A DNA stretch of 64,000 nt from Woeseiaceae bacterium (GTDB lineage: Bacteria; Pseudomonadota; Gammaproteobacteria; Steroidobacterales; Woeseiaceae): NCBI GenBank assembly GCA_029246105.1, contig JAQWOA010000019.1:1-64000 (forward strand), read 5' to 3'. The translations under genes were made by a program, and so were the position numbers. Shown here in pieces: positions 35,335 through 49,939 of this stretch (its first letter is position 1; every line of letters starts with the position of its first letter). The notes under the pieces were generated by a model. That model made no database searches. It was not told where the DNA came from and saw only the letters and a program-made list of their open reading frames with translations.

Positions 35335-37216
35335 TATTGTATTTTAAATATATATCCATAACCGTCTTGGCTATAGGTGCGGCGACACTACTACCACTAC
35401 TACCGTTTTCGACGATGACGGCAACTGCGATACGCGGATTATCATAAGGTGCGAACGAAACAAACAATGCATGGTCGCGCTGATGCTCTTCAATTTCATT
35501 TTCGTTGTACTCTTCATTCTGAGCAATGGATACGATTTGTGCTGTGCCGCTTTTACCAGCCATCTTATATGATGAATCAATACCAACCGCTCTCGCGGTT
35601 CCTTGTGGCCCCTGTAAGACGTTATGCATCGCATCGAGAACAGTATCCCAATAAAATTTATTGTCGATTTTAACTTTATCCAGCCTCACTGGCTCTATTA
35701 GAGTTTTTCCTCCGTTGAGTGGGTCTTCAACAGCTGCGACCATATATGGACGAAAACGCGAACCACGAAGTGCCAACGTGCCGACGGCTGAGGCAAGCTG
35801 CAAGGGAGTTGCGAGCATGAATCCCTGCCCAATCGATGCGATGACCGTTTCTCCGTGGTACCAACGCTGATTATCGCCATCACTAAAATTATTGCGCTTC
35901 CATTCCTTATTAGGCACAAGACCAGGCCGCTCACCAAATACATCAATACCAGTCTGGATACCAAGACCAAATTGCGTCAGGTATTCATGCATGTTGTCGA
36001 TGCCGAGTTCGTCGCTGATCTCATAAAAATATATATTACAGGACTGTGTGATTGCGTCATGCAGGTCGACGGGCCCATGGCCTTGGGGCTTCCAGTCGGT
36101 ATAGCGATGTCCGTTATCTTCAAGCTGAAAGTAGCCTATACACATAGTCTTATGCGTCAGATTGGTAGCACCAGATTCTAGAGCCGCTAGTGCCAACATC
36201 GGTTTAATGGTAGAGCCAGGCGGATAAGTCCCGCGAACCGCTCGATTGAAAAGTGGGCGATCAGGATTTTTTTGTAGTTCGTCGTACTGTGCTTTACTCA
36301 TACCCACAGCAAAAAGATTTGGGTCGAATGATGGCGTGCTAACTAAAGCGAGGATTTCGCCTGATGTAGGGTCAAGCGCGACAATGGAGCCACGCCGACC
36401 TTCCAATGCATTGAAAGCCGCACGCTGCAATTCAGTATCTAGGCTTAGGTGTATATTTGAACCTGGATCTGATGCCTCATTCGTTGGTAGAGAATTTAGA
36501 AGTTCGGCTGTATTCGCTGGCACTTGTCGACCACGTGCATTGGTTATTAAATGTTTGAAACCAGCATTACCATGCAAGTCGTCTTCGAAACTACTTTCGA
36601 TTCCTGTTTTGCCAGTATGCGAACTCCCAGCATATCGGCCCGAATCGAGACGTTGAAGGTCACTGATATTCAATGCACCGACATAACCTACGGCGTGTGC
36701 GAACAGTTCTCCGTGTGGGTAATGTCGCACGAGTCGCGGTTGAAAGTTGACACCAGGAAAATGCGGACGTTGAATTGCGAAATTCGCAATTTCCTCGTTT
36801 GTCATTCTAAACTTCAGCGTCACTGGCTTGAATCGCTGCCCACTTTGAATCTGGGCTTCAAGGCGCGGAATATCATCAGTAGCTATCAATTCTAGAGAGG
36901 CTAATCGTGTCAGAGTATCGTTTACATCGTTGATTTGTTCGGGAATCAATTCGAGCTGATAAGCCGGAAGGTTTTCTGCGATTACCACGCCATTGCGGTC
37001 ATATATTAACCCCCGGATCGGAGGTACAGCTTGGATGCGAATTCGATTGCCCTGAGACTTTTCCGCAAAGAGCTCATGGTCGAATACTTGAAGTTGAACT
37101 AGCCGAGCAATCACGAGCCCTAGAAGAATGAATAATGCTACAGAAGCGAGAATGGCGCGCCCGATGAAAAGATGTCGTTCTTTATGATGGTCTTTAATTG
37201 GTGATAATAACTTCAT
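35321..37216 (-). CDS. mrdA: Penicillin-binding protein 2
   Basis: Transpeptidase of the elongasome, partner of RodA. The 631-residue protein has one N-terminal membrane anchor (about 18-43), a pedestal domain (RGLIYDRNGVVIAENLPAY) and a transpeptidase domain with the active-site serine in PGSTIKPM (around residue 334), SCN (around 393) and KSGTAQ (around 554). No zinc-binding insert was looked for. It follows mreD by 5 bases, which places PBP2 in the same unit as MreBCD. Confidence 0.96.
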   Translation of the reverse strand: MKLLSPIKDHHKERHLFIGRAILASVALFILLGLVIARLVQLQVFDHELFAEKSQGNRIRIQAVPPIRGLIYDRNGVVIAENLPAYQLELIPEQINDVNDTLTRLASLELIATDDIPRLEAQIQSGQRFKPVTLKFRMTNEEIANFAIQRPHFPGVNFQPRLVRHYPHGELFAHAVGYVGALNISDLQRLDSGRYAGSSHTGKTGIESSFEDDLHGNAGFKHLITNARGRQVPANTAELLNSLPTNEASDPGSNIHLSLDTELQRAAFNALEGRRGSIVALDPTSGEILALVSTPSFDPNLFAVGMSKAQYDELQKNPDRPLFNRAVRGTYPPGSTIKPMLALAALESGATNLTHKTMCIGYFQLEDNGHRYTDWKPQGHGPVDLHDAITQSCNIYFYEISDELGIDNMHEYLTQFGLGIQTGIDVFGERPGLVPNKEWKRNNFSDGDNQRWYHGETVIASIGQGFMLATPLQLASAVGTLALRGSRFRPYMVAAVEDPLNGGKTLIEPVRLDKVKIDNKFYWDTVLDAMHNVLQGPQGTARAVGIDSSYKMAGKSGTAQIVSIAQNEEYNENEIEEHQRDHALFVSFAPYDNPRIAVAVIVENGSSGSSVAAPIAKTVMDIYLKYNNAPK

Positions 37217-37221
37217 CTAGG

Positions 37222-37701
37222 TCATGCTTTGTTTCGTAATTTTGAAAGGAGAATTATAATAACTGGCCACAAGGCAGTGCTCGAAATAACTGGGCCCCAG
37301 TAAGTTATTAATGGCGCATTAACGCCCTCCACTCCGTTAACCCAGAATAGTAAAAATTGATATATCACTAGGATGGGAAAAACAGTTGCTGTGAGTTGTA
37401 GTATCGGAAAAACTCGTATAATTAAATGAAAGCGCACAATGATAAAGGCGACGCAGCACATTGCTAACGCATGTTGACCTAATAATGTTCCCTGAGAGAC
37501 ATCGAGAATGATACCGATAATCCAAGCAGAACCAACATTCCACAATTGGGGTAATTGCATTGCCCAGAAGATAACCAGTATCGTAAGCCAGCTTGGCCGA
37601 AATACTTCGATAACCTCAGGAAGTGGCATGATAGTAAGCATTAGGCCAATTATGAATGACAAGAGGATGGGCAGTCGGTGGAAGGTGTAATGGCTATTCA
37701 T
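37222..37701 (-). CDS. mreD: Rod shape-determining protein MreD
   Basis: Small integral-membrane protein linking MreC to the elongasome, 159 residues with about five hydrophobic segments (for example LPILLSFIIGLMLTIMPLP) and the family DVSQGTLLGQHAL stretch. I start at the ATG at 37701: it has AGGAGA about nine bases before it, whereas the earlier ATG at 37719 has none. This makes an 8-base overlap with mreC. Confidence 0.92.
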   Translation of the reverse strand: MNSHYTFHRLPILLSFIIGLMLTIMPLPEVIEVFRPSWLTILVIFWAMQLPQLWNVGSAWIIGIILDVSQGTLLGQHALAMCCVAFIIVRFHLIIRVFPILQLTATVFPILVIYQFLLFWVNGVEGVNAPLITYWGPVISSTALWPVIIILLSKLRNKA

Positions 37702-38566
37702 CTTCAGCTGTCTCCTCATCTTGATCTATTAACGAAAAGATCAACAGGACTTCGCGAGCCTGCTCGAGAGAGGCTGCTGGCTTTGCTGTTACCTTGGCAT
37801 AAGGTTCCTGTGGTAAGCGTTTAACTGAATTGACAGTGGCGACTGGATAACCAGCTGGAAATGCACCCCCAAAGCCTGAGGTTACCAAGAGGTCACCAAT
37901 GCGAATATCAGCGTTGTTGACAATAAAAGGAAGCTCCAGACTATCTATTTTACCGGTGCCAACGACAATGGTTCGTAATCCATTTCGAATAACTTCAACT
38001 GGTAGAGCATGATCCATATCGCTGATCAACATAGCCAGTGAGGTCATAAAGCCTGCTTCGATGACTTGACCAATAACGCCGTTCGCACCCACCAAAGCTT
38101 GACCATCGAATACTCCATCTTGAGTACCTGCATCAATGATCAGACTGTGATTGTAAGGGTTGGCATTGATGGACATAATTTCTGTGACACGTGTTTTATC
38201 AGGCACTTTAGATCGAGCATTAAGCATTTCTCGCAATCGTTTATTCTCTGCCTCAAGTGCTTCTAGTTTTTGCAAGCGACCATACGTTATGAGTTTTTCC
38301 GTTTTATGCTGAGTGAGTTCTTGTTCGAGGTTACTACGAGAGGTTATTGACTTACCAAGCCAAGTCCAGAGCTGAATTGGCGCATCCACAATGACGCGTA
38401 CTGGATGAACGGCTGCACCGATACTTTTGCGCACAGTTTCAAGATGGCCATCCCGATTGTCGAAATACATCAGCAGGATGCTGACGAAAATTAATCCTAG
38501 GAATCGAAAGCCAAGCGCCGGAATACGGCCCGAGCTATTATTATTTTCGTTGGAGGCGACCATCAA
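37694..38566 (-). CDS. mreC: Rod shape-determining protein MreC
   Basis: Bitopic periplasmic scaffold that activates PBP2. The 290-residue protein has a single N-terminal membrane span (LGFRFLGLIFVSILLMYF), a coiled coil (about 73-118, with LEALEAENKRLREML) and the paired beta-barrels with DQALVGANGVIGQV-type sequence (GQALVGANGVIGQVIEAG) and DLLVTSGFGGAFPAGYPV. It lies 21 bases after mreB. Confidence 0.95.
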   Translation of the reverse strand: MMVASNENNNSSGRIPALGFRFLGLIFVSILLMYFDNRDGHLETVRKSIGAAVHPVRVIVDAPIQLWTWLGKSITSRSNLEQELTQHKTEKLITYGRLQKLEALEAENKRLREMLNARSKVPDKTRVTEIMSINANPYNHSLIIDAGTQDGVFDGQALVGANGVIGQVIEAGFMTSLAMLISDMDHALPVEVIRNGLRTIVVGTGKIDSLELPFIVNNADIRIGDLLVTSGFGGAFPAGYPVATVNSVKRLPQEPYAKVTAKPAASLEQAREVLLIFSLIDQDEETAEDE

Positions 38567-38587
38567 GGATTATTGGATAAGTCGTCA

Positions 38588-39693
<1,106 letters not shown>

Positions 39694-39707
39694 GGCGGCG
39701 TGTATTA

Positions 39708-39737
39708 TTGCGTCCCCGCTGAAAAGCAGTTTATTAA
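39708..39737 (+). promoter_or_regulatory. Candidate promoter of the gatCAB operon
   Basis: TTGCGT (39708-39713), 18 bases, TATTAA (39732-39737), about 28 bases before the gatC GTG. It lies back to back with the mreB promoter in the 133-base divergent gap. Confidence 0.35.
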
Positions 39738-39764
39738 CAACATCTTGAATCCTGGAATCTTCGC

Positions 39765-40052
39765 GTGTCACTTAATAAGAATCAGGCCCAACATATTGCG
39801 ATGCTCGCGAGACTTAAACTCAGCGATGATGAATACGCTGAAAGTGTCGAAAAGTTATCCAAAATTATCGATTTTGTAGATCAGTTATCTGCTGTAGATA
39901 CTACAGATATCATACCAATGGCGCATCCATTAGCTGCAGCGCAAAGATTGCGCCCAGACGACGTTACTGAGGTCGATAATCGGGATCACTATCAACAAAA
40001 CGCTAATGAAGTTGTTGATGGTCTTTACCTCGTACCTAAAGTGCTCGAATAA
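39765..40052 (+). CDS. gatC: Asp/Glu-tRNA amidotransferase subunit C
   Basis: Small stabilising belt of the GatCAB complex. The 95-residue protein has the family N-terminal helices ([14 protein letters not shown], then [14 protein letters not shown]), IIPMAHPL and a C-terminal [11 protein letters not shown]. The start is GTG at 39765; GGAA upstream is a weak ribosome site. One base is shared with gatA (TAATG). Confidence 0.95.
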   Translation: MSLNKNQAQHIAMLARLKLSDDEYAESVEKLSKIIDFVDQLSAVDTTDIIPMAHPLAAAQRLRPDDVTEVDNRDHYQQNANEVVDGLYLVPKVLE

Positions 40053-41512
40053 TGGATATATATCATCAGACATTGGCCGAGCTTTGTGTTGGTTTGGAAA
40101 AAGGCGATTTTACCTCCGTAGAGCTGACCCAATCACTGCTAGATAGGGTTGCAGTGGAAGATAAAAGGCTCAATTCTTTTATTACTATTACAGCGACTGA
40201 GGCACTTGCCGCGGCAGCTAGTGCTGATGAAGCTCGCGCGAATGGCAATACCGGAGCGCTAAATGGTTTACCTATAGTTCATAAAGACATCTTTTGTACT
40301 AAGGGTGTTAAGACAACTTGCGGGTCGAAAATGTTAGATAATTTTATTTCGCCCTATAGCGCCACCGTGGTGAAAAAAATAGCCAATGCAGGTGCCGTTG
40401 TTCTTGGCAAGTGCAATATGGATGAGTTTGCGATGGGCTCATCGAATGAGACAAGTTTTTTTGGTCCAGTTCGTAATCCATGGAATCTCGAATGCACACC
40501 AGGGGGTTCGTCAGGTGGGTCGGCTGCGTCTGTAGCCGCTCGACTAGTTCCTGCTGCAACGGGAACAGATACAGGAGGATCGATTCGTCAGCCCGCTGCG
40601 CTTACCGGAACTGTTGGACTGAAACCAACCTACGGGCGCGTCTCTCGCTACGGCATGATTGCCTTTGCTTCGAGTCTGGATCAAGCAGGCATGATTACTC
40701 GATCGGTAGAAGATGCCGCGCGAATGCTCGGTGTAATGGCCGGCTTTGATAAGCGTGATTCGACTTCTATTAATCAAGCCGTACCTGACTACCTTGCGAG
40801 TATTGGTAAGTCGATAAAAGGATTACGTATTGGTATTGCGCGTCAGCATTTTGATGAGGGTTTGGATGAGCGGACGCGTACGAAAGTCAAAGATGCTATC
40901 TCGGTACTAGAGTCGATGGGCGCGACAACTATAGAAATAGATCTTCCAAACATCAATCTATCGGTTCCAACCTATTACGTTGTTGCACCTGCAGAATGCT
41001 CGTCAAATTTATCGCGCTTTGACGGCGTTCGTTTCGGATATCGTGCTGAGAATGCTGAAGATTTATTAGATTTGTATTGTCGCAGTCGTGGGGAAGGCTT
41101 TGGTGATGAAGTTAAGCGTCGCATTATGACTGGCGCTTATGTTTTGTCTGCAGGTTACTACGATGCCTACTACATAAAGGCACAACAAGTACGCCAGTTA
41201 ATCGCCGACGATTTTAAAGAGGCATTTTTTAATGTCGATTTGATTGTTGGTCCAACAACTCCATCACCTGCCTTTAAACTCGGCGATAAAGTTGATGACC
41301 CAATACAAATGTATCTAAACGATATATATACCGTTGGCGCGAATTTGGCCGGCCTACCCGCTATGTCGATACCATGCGGTTTCGTTAATGATATGCCAGT
41401 TGGCCTGCATCTTGTCGGTCCTCATTTCGGTGAGGAAGTTTTGTTGCGCTGTGGGCATCAATATCAACAAGAAACAGATTGGCATATGGCCTGTCCAGAG
41501 GCATTCAAATGA
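40052..41512 (+). CDS. gatA: Asp/Glu-tRNA amidotransferase subunit A
   Basis: Amidase that frees ammonia from glutamine for transfer to Glu-tRNA(Gln) or Asp-tRNA(Asn). The 486-residue chain shows the complete Ser-cisSer-Lys triad of the amidase family: Lys78 (VHKDIF), Ser153/154 in the glycine-serine loop [12 protein letters not shown], and Ser177 ([11 protein letters not shown]). It overlaps gatB by four bases (ATGA). Confidence 0.97.
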   Translation: MDIYHQTLAELCVGLEKGDFTSVELTQSLLDRVAVEDKRLNSFITITATEALAAAASADEARANGNTGALNGLPIVHKDIFCTKGVKTTCGSKMLDNFISPYSATVVKKIANAGAVVLGKCNMDEFAMGSSNETSFFGPVRNPWNLECTPGGSSGGSAASVAARLVPAATGTDTGGSIRQPAALTGTVGLKPTYGRVSRYGMIAFASSLDQAGMITRSVEDAARMLGVMAGFDKRDSTSINQAVPDYLASIGKSIKGLRIGIARQHFDEGLDERTRTKVKDAISVLESMGATTIEIDLPNINLSVPTYYVVAPAECSSNLSRFDGVRFGYRAENAEDLLDLYCRSRGEGFGDEVKRRIMTGAYVLSAGYYDAYYIKAQQVRQLIADDFKEAFFNVDLIVGPTTPSPAFKLGDKVDDPIQMYLNDIYTVGANLAGLPAMSIPCGFVNDMPVGLHLVGPHFGEEVLLRCGHQYQQETDWHMACPEAFK

Positions 41513-42948
41513 GAGCTGATTGGGAAGTTGTTATCGGCCTTGAAATCCATGTTCAATTGGCCACGAAGAGTAAGATTTTCTCAGGTTCTCCTACAGCTTA
41601 TGGCGCTGACCCAAACACTCAGGCTAACCTCGTTGACTTGGGTTACCCCGGTGTATTGCCAGTATTAAATAAAGAGGTCGTTCGCATGGCGATATTGTTT
41701 GGTTTGGCTGTGAACGCGACTGTGGCTCGACGCTCTGTTTTTGCACGAAAGAATTATTTTTATCCAGATCTGCCCAAGGGTTATCAGATCAGTCAATTGG
41801 AGCTACCAATCGTTGAAAGTGGCGAAATACATATTACTGGCGGTGATGGTATAGAGAAGCGCATTGGCATTACGCGCGCTCATCTCGAAGAGGACGCGGG
41901 CAAGTCGATTCATGAAGGCTTTAATGCTTCGTCAGGCATTGATCTGAATCGAGCAGGCACACCGCTTCTCGAGATCGTTTCTGAGCCTGACTTGAGGTCG
42001 GCAAAAGACGCGACTACTTATATGAAAAAGATTCACAGCATTGTGCATTATCTAGAAATTTCCGATGGCAATATGCAAGAAGGATCATTTCGTTGTGACG
42101 CAAACGTGTCGGTTCGGCCGTTGGGGCAAAAAGAGCTTGGCACACGAACTGAACTAAAGAATTTAAACTCGTTTCGCTATATCGAGAAGGCAATCAATAT
42201 TGAGGTTGAGCGGCAAATTGATTTGATTGAAGACGGCAGAAAAGTCGTTCAAGAAACCCGATTATATGATTCAGATAAAGACGAAACACGCTCTATGCGT
42301 TCAAAAGAAGAAGCAAACGACTATCGTTACTTCCCAGATCCAGATTTATTACCCGTAGAAATCAGTGATGAATACATTGAGATAGTTCGAGCGACTATGC
42401 CGGAACTACCCGATGCGAAGCAGGCACGTTTTATTGCTGAGTATGAGTTAAAAAGTGATGACGCCGCAATTTTAACAGCAAGCCGATTTTTAGCGACCTT
42501 CTATGAGGATATTGTTAAGGCAACAGATGCAACAGCTCAAGTTGCTGCGAATTGGGTTATTGGCGATTTGGGTGGCGCCTTAAATCGTGATGGACTAGAT
42601 ATTGGCGATAGTAAGATCTCTTCTGATGAGCTTGCGGGCCTTTTAGATAAAATCCATGACAACACAATTTCTGGAAAAATTGCCAAGCAGGTGTTCGAGG
42701 CGATTTGGGATGGTGAAGGTTCAGCTGATGACATCATCGAGTCGAAAGGTCTTAAGCAGATAACAGATGGCAGCGCAATAGAGTTGGTCGTTGATAAGAT
42801 AGTCGCCAGTAATCCTACGCAGGTTGCCGAGTACAAAGCGGGCAAGGATAAGCTCATCGGATTTTTTGTAGGTAGGGTTATGCAAGAAACAAAAGGTCAG
42901 GCAAATCCCATACAGGTTAATCAGATACTGAAAGACAAACTTAAGTAG
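41509..42948 (+). CDS. gatB: Asp/Glu-tRNA amidotransferase subunit B
   Basis: Kinase-like and tRNA-binding subunit that activates the mischarged amino acid and receives ammonia through a tunnel from GatA. The 479 residues begin [20 protein letters not shown], the family start, so I use the ATG at 41509, whose TGA overlaps the gatA stop. [24 protein letters not shown] and [10 protein letters not shown] are conserved blocks, and a YqeY-like tail domain occupies the last 140 residues. No strong terminator follows. Confidence 0.97.
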   Translation: MRADWEVVIGLEIHVQLATKSKIFSGSPTAYGADPNTQANLVDLGYPGVLPVLNKEVVRMAILFGLAVNATVARRSVFARKNYFYPDLPKGYQISQLELPIVESGEIHITGGDGIEKRIGITRAHLEEDAGKSIHEGFNASSGIDLNRAGTPLLEIVSEPDLRSAKDATTYMKKIHSIVHYLEISDGNMQEGSFRCDANVSVRPLGQKELGTRTELKNLNSFRYIEKAINIEVERQIDLIEDGRKVVQETRLYDSDKDETRSMRSKEEANDYRYFPDPDLLPVEISDEYIEIVRATMPELPDAKQARFIAEYELKSDDAAILTASRFLATFYEDIVKATDATAQVAANWVIGDLGGALNRDGLDIGDSKISSDELAGLLDKIHDNTISGKIAKQVFEAIWDGEGSADDIIESKGLKQITDGSAIELVVDKIVASNPTQVAEYKAGKDKLIGFFVGRVMQETKGQANPIQVNQILKDKLK

Positions 42949-43036
42949 TAAAAGTTTTTCTGATGATACCGAAATTCGGTTCGGATTCCTCGAGCCATAG
43001 TTTTTTTCAATTTAAGCGATACTAGTGATGGTATTG

Positions 43037-43065
43037 TTGGGTTTCTAGTTTGGTTTCTGTATACT
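43037..43065 (+). promoter_or_regulatory. Candidate promoter of the ArsR-methyltransferase/met unit
   Basis: TTGGGT (43037-43042), 17 bases, TATACT (43060-43065), predicting transcription from about 43072, only about 32 bases before the ATG. The palindrome at 43077-43098 would sit at or just after the start point. Confidence 0.4.
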
Positions 43066-43076
43066 ATTTGTAAATT

Positions 43077-43098
43077 TATATAAAAGAATATTTATATA
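43077..43098. promoter_or_regulatory. AT-rich palindrome, possible operator
   Basis: TATATAAA (43077-43084) and TTTATATA (43091-43098) are exact inverted repeats across six bases, between the predicted promoter and the ATG at 43104. Dimeric winged-helix repressors bind such sites, so autoregulation by the ArsR-type protein is a reasonable guess. In AT-rich DNA chance palindromes are common, which limits confidence. Confidence 0.35.
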
Positions 43099-43103
43099 TT
43101 TAT

Positions 43104-44872
<1,769 letters not shown>

Positions 44873-44882
44873 AGTTGTAATA

Positions 44883-47800
44883 ATGGAGCGAAACGAAAGA
44901 ATTGAATCAATGATGCGGACGCTTAATGAACGCATTATGTTACTTGACGGCGCGATGGGTACGATGATTCAGGCTTTTGAGCTTAGCGAAGATGACTATC
45001 GTGGTGAAAGATTCGCTGACTCAAAGCGTGATCTCAAGGGTAATAATGACCTCTTGTCATTGACTTATCCGGAAATCATTCGCGATATACATAATCAGTT
45101 TCTCATGGCAGGCGCCGATATAATCGAGACCAATACATTTAATTCAAATGCTCCGTCGATGGCTGATTACGGGATGGAAGGACTGGTTGCAGAATTAAAT
45201 CTTGCCGCAGCGCGAATTGCACGTGAATGCGCTGATGCACATGCAACTAAAATTGCAGCACCATGCTATGTGGCCGGCTTGTTGGGGCCAACTAACCGTA
45301 CGGCATCAATTTCTCCTGACGTGAATGATCCAGGTTTTCGTAATATTAAATTTGATGAACTTGCAGCGACCTATGAGGTGGCCGCGGCTGCCTTGATAGA
45401 AGGTAATGTCGATTTCCTGATGGTTGAAACAATCTTCGATACCTTAAACGCCAAAGCGGCCATTGTTGGACTGAAGCGCGCATTCCGCTCCACTAAAATA
45501 GAACTTCCAGTAATGATTTCAGGCACCATAACTGACGCATCGGGTCGCACTTTGTCTGGACAAACTACCGAAGCGTTTTGGAATTCAGTCCGTCATGCCG
45601 ATCCCTTCATGGTCGGATTAAACTGCGCCTTGGGTGTGAAGGATTTGCGACAATATGTAGCCGAGCTCTCAAAAATAGCGGATACGCTCATCAGCGTGCA
45701 CCCCAATGCAGGCTTGCCCAACGAGTTTGGCGAGTATGATGAAACGGCAGAAGAGATGGCTGAGGTTATCGGTGAATTCGCAAATAGTGGCCTTATTAAT
45801 CTCGTAGGCGGTTGTTGTGGAACTCGGCCAGAGCACATTCATGCACTTAAGACCGTTATCAATCGTGTTACACCTCGGAATATTCCAGAACAAACTGTTT
45901 GTTGTCGATTATCCGGACTAGAGCCATTTAATATTGGCCCAGATAATTTATTCGTGAATGTTGGTGAGCGATGCAATGTTACTGGGTCTGCAGTATTCCG
46001 TCAGCTGATTGAGAGTGATAATTATACCGCAGCAGTGGCAGTAGCTCGAAAACAAGTAGAGAACGGTGCGCAAATTATCGATATTAATATGGATGAAGGA
46101 ATGCTTAACTCTGAAAAAGCCATGGTTACATTCCTTAACCTCATTGCTTCAGAGCCTGACATTGCACGACTACCGATAATGATTGATTCGTCAAAGTGGA
46201 CCGTGATTGAAGAGGGCCTTAAGTGTATACAGGGCAAGGCTATTGTTAATTCGATCAGCCTTAAAGAAGGTGAGGGGAAATTTATTGAACAAGCCCAGTT
46301 AGTCAAGGACTATGGTGCGGCCGTCATTGTCATGGCATTTGATGAGTCCGGTCAGGCGGATACGGTAGATAGAAAAATTGATATCTGTGAGCGCTCATAT
46401 GAGATTCTGACGAAGCAGATAGATATGGATCCAGCGGACATCATCTTTGATCCGAATATTTTCGCAATCGCGACTGGCATAGATGAGCACGCGAGCTATG
46501 GACTTAACTTTATCGAAGCAACTCGCAAAATAAAAAAGTCATTACCACATTCCATGGTCAGCGGTGGTGTGAGCAACGTATCGTTTTCTTTTCGTGGTAA
46601 CAACGTTGTTCGTGAGGCGATTCATTCAGTTTTTCTATATCACGCGATTCGCGCGGGTATGGATATGGGTATCGTCAATGCAGGACAGTTAGCGGTTTAC
46701 ACAGATTTACCTGAAGACCTTCGTAATGCAGTGGAGGATGTAGTACTAAATCGCGATGAAGATGGTACAGATAAGCTGCTTGTCATTGCAGAAAATTACA
46801 AGGATCAAAAGACCGGTATCGTAACAAAAATCAAAGATATGTCCTGGCGTGAGTTGACAGTTCATGAGCGGCTTGAATACTCACTTGTTAATGGCATCGA
46901 CGAATTTATTGTTGATGATACTGAGGAAGCACGGCTAGCGACTGACCGACCACTTGACGTTATTGAGGGTCCGCTAATGGCAGGTATGAACGTTGTCGGT
47001 GATTTATTTGGTGATGGAAAAATGTTTCTGCCACAGGTTGTCAAATCTGCACGTGTAATGAAGAAAGGTGTCGGCCATCTTTTGCCTTTCATTGAGAATG
47101 AGAAGAGCGGTGAAATAACCTCGAATGGTAAAATCATTATGGCGACAGTGAAGGGTGATGTGCATGATATTGGCAAGAATATCGTTGGCGTTGTATTGCA
47201 ATGTAATAATTTTGAAGTGATTGATCTGGGCGTTATGGTGTCTTGTGAGAAAATTCTGGAAGCAGCGAAGCATGAAGGTGCAAGCATTGTCGGCCTGTCT
47301 GGTTTGATCACTCCATCACTAGATGAGATGGTGTATGTCGCTAGTGAGATGCAAAGACTTAATTTCAATCTTCCGTTGCTCATTGGAGGGGCAACCACGT
47401 CGCCAGCGCATACAGCCGTAAAAATTGAGCCCAAATACGAAGGGCCAGTCATATACGTTAAAGATGCGTCCCGCTCAGTCGGTATAGCACAAGCCTTAAT
47501 CAAACCTGACACACGTGATGTTTTGATAAATAAGACACGCAAGGAAAATGCGCGACGGCGTGATTATCATGCTAATAAAAAGCGATTGTCTCCACAATTG
47601 TCGTTAAATCAGGCGAGGGTGAGAAAGCATAAGTGTGACTGGGATAAATATGATGCACCCAAACCTAAGTTTATTGGGACGCGCGTATTCAATGAAATTG
47701 AACTGAATGATCTCCGTGATTACATTGACTGGATGCCGTTTTTTAACGCATGGGAGTTTTCTGGCAAATTTCCTCAGATCTTAAATGATGCAACGATTGG

Positions 47801-48596
47801 TGAAGCAGCATCTTCGTTATTTAACGATGCGATTGAGATGCTCGAAAAAATTATCAAAGAGAAATGGCTTAGTGCACGTGCTGTGGTTGGATTCTATCCG
47901 GCTATCGCAACAGACCATGATGACGTTTTAATTTATGCGAATGAGGGGCGCTCTGAAGCAATTAGCCGGATTTGTTATTTGCGCCAACAACGCTCAAAAG
48001 CTGAGGGCCATGCACAAAGTTGTCTCGGTGATTTTATTGCGCCAAGCGAAACTGGTATTTCGGATTATATAGGTGCATTTGCTGTTACAGCGGGCATCGG
48101 TATTGATGAGCATGTGGAGCGATTTGAGAAAGAGCATGACGATTACAGTTCAATAATTCTTAAAGCATTAGCTGATCGCCTTGCTGAGGCATTGGCAGAA
48201 TTTATGCATGAGCGTGTGAGAAAAGAGCTTTGGGCTTATGAGCCTGATGAGAATTTAAATAATCGTGATCTGATAGCTGAAAAATACCGTGGTATTCGTC
48301 CAGCCCCTGGCTATCCAGCTTGCCCAGATCATACTGAGAAAAGCGTCTTATGGGAGTTACTTGATATTGAAGCGAACATCGGTCTGCAGTTAACTGAATC
48401 ATATGCGATGTACCCTACAGCAGCGGTAAGTGGGTTTTACTTTGCGCATCCAGATTCAAAATATTTTACCCTTGGTAAAGTAGATCGAGACCAAATTGAG
48501 TCCTATGCAAAGCGTAAGGGCTGGACTATCGCCGAGGCAGAGCTTTGGTTGGCACCAAATCTAGGTTATGACCCAAATGCAGTAGATGTTGCTTAA
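44883..48596 (+). CDS. metH: Cobalamin-dependent methionine synthase
   Basis: Methylates homocysteine with 5-methyl-THF through B12. The protein has 1237 residues from the ATG at 44883; an upstream GTG at 44850 lies within metF and is not needed. Modules in order: homocysteine domain with zinc cysteines (GLNCALG and [10 protein letters not shown]), pterin domain ([12 protein letters not shown]), cap and B12 domain with the cobalt-binding GDVHDIGKN (about 757-765), and the SAM-dependent reactivation domain ([12 protein letters not shown]). Cofactor B12 must be made or imported; no B12 genes are in this window. A spacer with no clear terminator follows. Confidence 0.97.
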   Translation: MERNERIESMMRTLNERIMLLDGAMGTMIQAFELSEDDYRGERFADSKRDLKGNNDLLSLTYPEIIRDIHNQFLMAGADIIETNTFNSNAPSMADYGMEGLVAELNLAAARIARECADAHATKIAAPCYVAGLLGPTNRTASISPDVNDPGFRNIKFDELAATYEVAAAALIEGNVDFLMVETIFDTLNAKAAIVGLKRAFRSTKIELPVMISGTITDASGRTLSGQTTEAFWNSVRHADPFMVGLNCALGVKDLRQYVAELSKIADTLISVHPNAGLPNEFGEYDETAEEMAEVIGEFANSGLINLVGGCCGTRPEHIHALKTVINRVTPRNIPEQTVCCRLSGLEPFNIGPDNLFVNVGERCNVTGSAVFRQLIESDNYTAAVAVARKQVENGAQIIDINMDEGMLNSEKAMVTFLNLIASEPDIARLPIMIDSSKWTVIEEGLKCIQGKAIVNSISLKEGEGKFIEQAQLVKDYGAAVIVMAFDESGQADTVDRKIDICERSYEILTKQIDMDPADIIFDPNIFAIATGIDEHASYGLNFIEATRKIKKSLPHSMVSGGVSNVSFSFRGNNVVREAIHSVFLYHAIRAGMDMGIVNAGQLAVYTDLPEDLRNAVEDVVLNRDEDGTDKLLVIAENYKDQKTGIVTKIKDMSWRELTVHERLEYSLVNGIDEFIVDDTEEARLATDRPLDVIEGPLMAGMNVVGDLFGDGKMFLPQVVKSARVMKKGVGHLLPFIENEKSGEITSNGKIIMATVKGDVHDIGKNIVGVVLQCNNFEVIDLGVMVSCEKILEAAKHEGASIVGLSGLITPSLDEMVYVASEMQRLNFNLPLLIGGATTSPAHTAVKIEPKYEGPVIYVKDASRSVGIAQALIKPDTRDVLINKTRKENARRRDYHANKKRLSPQLSLNQARVRKHKCDWDKYDAPKPKFIGTRVFNEIELNDLRDYIDWMPFFNAWEFSGKFPQILNDATIGEAASSLFNDAIEMLEKIIKEKWLSARAVVGFYPAIATDHDDVLIYANEGRSEAISRICYLRQQRSKAEGHAQSCLGDFIAPSETGISDYIGAFAVTAGIGIDEHVERFEKEHDDYSSIILKALADRLAEALAEFMHERVRKELWAYEPDENLNNRDLIAEKYRGIRPAPGYPACPDHTEKSVLWELLDIEANIGLQLTESYAMYPTAAVSGFYFAHPDSKYFTLGKVDRDQIESYAKRKGWTIAEAELWLAPNLGYDPNAVDVA

Positions 48597-48669
48597 TACC
48601 TTTAGTTAGATACAGCATTGGATAGAAGAAAGTATTCGCTATATTAGATGCCATAATATCTAAGGATAC

Positions 48670-49410
48670 TTACGCTTTGCCGATCAATCCACACGTTGGA
48701 CAGTGCTTTCGCTTTTTGATTTTGATAGTTTGGAATTCTAATGTACCAGCATCGTATATGTGAAGCTTTGACGTATCCGATTTGATATCTATGAAATATT
48801 TGAGCGCTTCTACTGCCATAAGTGTACCAATAACGCCGGGAATGGGAGATAGAACACCATTGCCAGTGCAGTTTCCCATTGACTCATCTGCTTCAGCATA
48901 TAAGCAGTGATAACATGGAGTGGTCTCGAATGTAGGTCCGAATACTGCTAATTGCCCTTCGAGACGAATCGCTGAACCTGATATCAAGCGTCGGCGGGCT
49001 TGCACACAGGCCTCATTGACCTGGAAACGAGTCGCGAAATTATCACATCCATCTAGAATGACGTCGGTCGTTTCGACCTCAGAGACTAAAGTGTCGTTTT
49101 GTAAACGTTCAGTAATTGCAGTTACTTGAATATTTGGATTGAGCATACGAAGGCGCGCTGCCGCGACCTCTGCTTTGAACTTACCGAGATCAGCTGGTGT
49201 ATAAAGAACTTGGCGACTAAGATTAGTTTCATCGATCGTATCGAAGTCATTAATTTTCAAATGACCAACACCACTTGATGCGAGATACATCGCAGCAGCA
49301 CAACCAATCCCGCCAGCCCCAATTAGTAATACAGTGCTGGAGGTGATTCGTTGTTGGCCATCTAAACCCACCTGCTTGAGAGTAAGGTGTCGGGCATCAC
49401 GGCTCAGCAT
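48670..49410 (-). CDS. moeB: ThiF/MoeB-family adenylyltransferase
   Basis: E1-like enzyme that adenylates the C-terminal glycine of a ubiquitin-fold sulfur carrier (MoaD for molybdopterin; ThiS alternatively). The 246-residue protein has the ATP site GAGGIGCAAAMYLASSGVG (from residue 31), DNFATR, and two zinc-type CxxC pairs: CYHC and CPTC near the end. It lacks a rhodanese domain. MoeB and ThiF cannot be told apart safely from sequence alone; the link to hemA-prfA-prmC favours MoeB, as in other gammaproteobacteria. Seven bases follow ppiB. Confidence 0.88.
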   Translation of the reverse strand: MLSRDARHLTLKQVGLDGQQRITSSTVLLIGAGGIGCAAAMYLASSGVGHLKINDFDTIDETNLSRQVLYTPADLGKFKAEVAAARLRMLNPNIQVTAITERLQNDTLVSEVETTDVILDGCDNFATRFQVNEACVQARRRLISGSAIRLEGQLAVFGPTFETTPCYHCLYAEADESMGNCTGNGVLSPIPGVIGTLMAVEALKYFIDIKSDTSKLHIYDAGTLEFQTIKIKKRKHCPTCGLIGKA

Positions 49411-49416
49411 TTCAAA

Positions 49417-49902
49417 TTATTCGTTGATTATGACTTCGGTGATCATCACAGTATTGAGCGGAACATCCTGATGGCCACCATGATTGCCAGTAGTAACTTT
49501 GGCAATAAGATCGACAACATCCATACCATCGATTACTTGACCAAATACTGCGTAGCCAAAGTCTCGACCACCATGGTTGAGGAAGTCGTTGTTGTTCAAA
49601 TTAATGAAGAACTGGGATGTAGCACTATCGATAGCATTAGTTCGGGCCATTGCCAGCGTACCACGCTCATTCTTCTCGCCATTGTCCGCTTCGTTTTTGA
49701 TCGGGTCACGTGTTGGTTTAGACTCCATGTTTTCGTCCATGCCACCGCACTGAATCATAAAGTTCGGGATCACGCGATGAAAAATGGTGCCATTATAGTA
49801 TCCATCCATAACATACTGACGGAAGTTCTCGCAGGAAAGGGGTGCTTTTTCGTCAAAAAGCTCAATTTTAATGTCGCCGTGATTAGTTTTTATAGTGATC
49901 AT
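49417..49902 (-). CDS. ppiB: Cytosolic cyclophilin-type peptidyl-prolyl isomerase B
   Basis: Speeds cis-trans isomerisation at proline. The 161-residue cyclophilin has [14 protein letters not shown], the catalytic arginine in [11 protein letters not shown] and [15 protein letters not shown]. There is no signal peptide, so the cytosol is expected. It is found between prmC and moeB, an addition to the usual hemA-prfA-prmC-moeB order. Confidence 0.96.
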   Translation of the reverse strand: MITIKTNHGDIKIELFDEKAPLSCENFRQYVMDGYYNGTIFHRVIPNFMIQCGGMDENMESKPTRDPIKNEADNGEKNERGTLAMARTNAIDSATSQFFINLNNNDFLNHGGRDFGYAVFGQVIDGMDVVDLIAKVTTGNHGGHQDVPLNTVMITEVIINE

Positions 49903-49939
49903 AATATTGATGGTATAGAGAAAATTAAATTATGGGAGC

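Noticed and set aside
42949-43036. Intrinsic terminator after gatB
   Set aside because: ACCGAAATTCGGT is a palindrome with a one-base loop and no T-run directly after it.
46862-47542. 226-residue ORF antisense to metH
   Set aside because: It lies wholly inside a conserved, essential coding domain and has no recognisable motif or start signals; a shadow frame.
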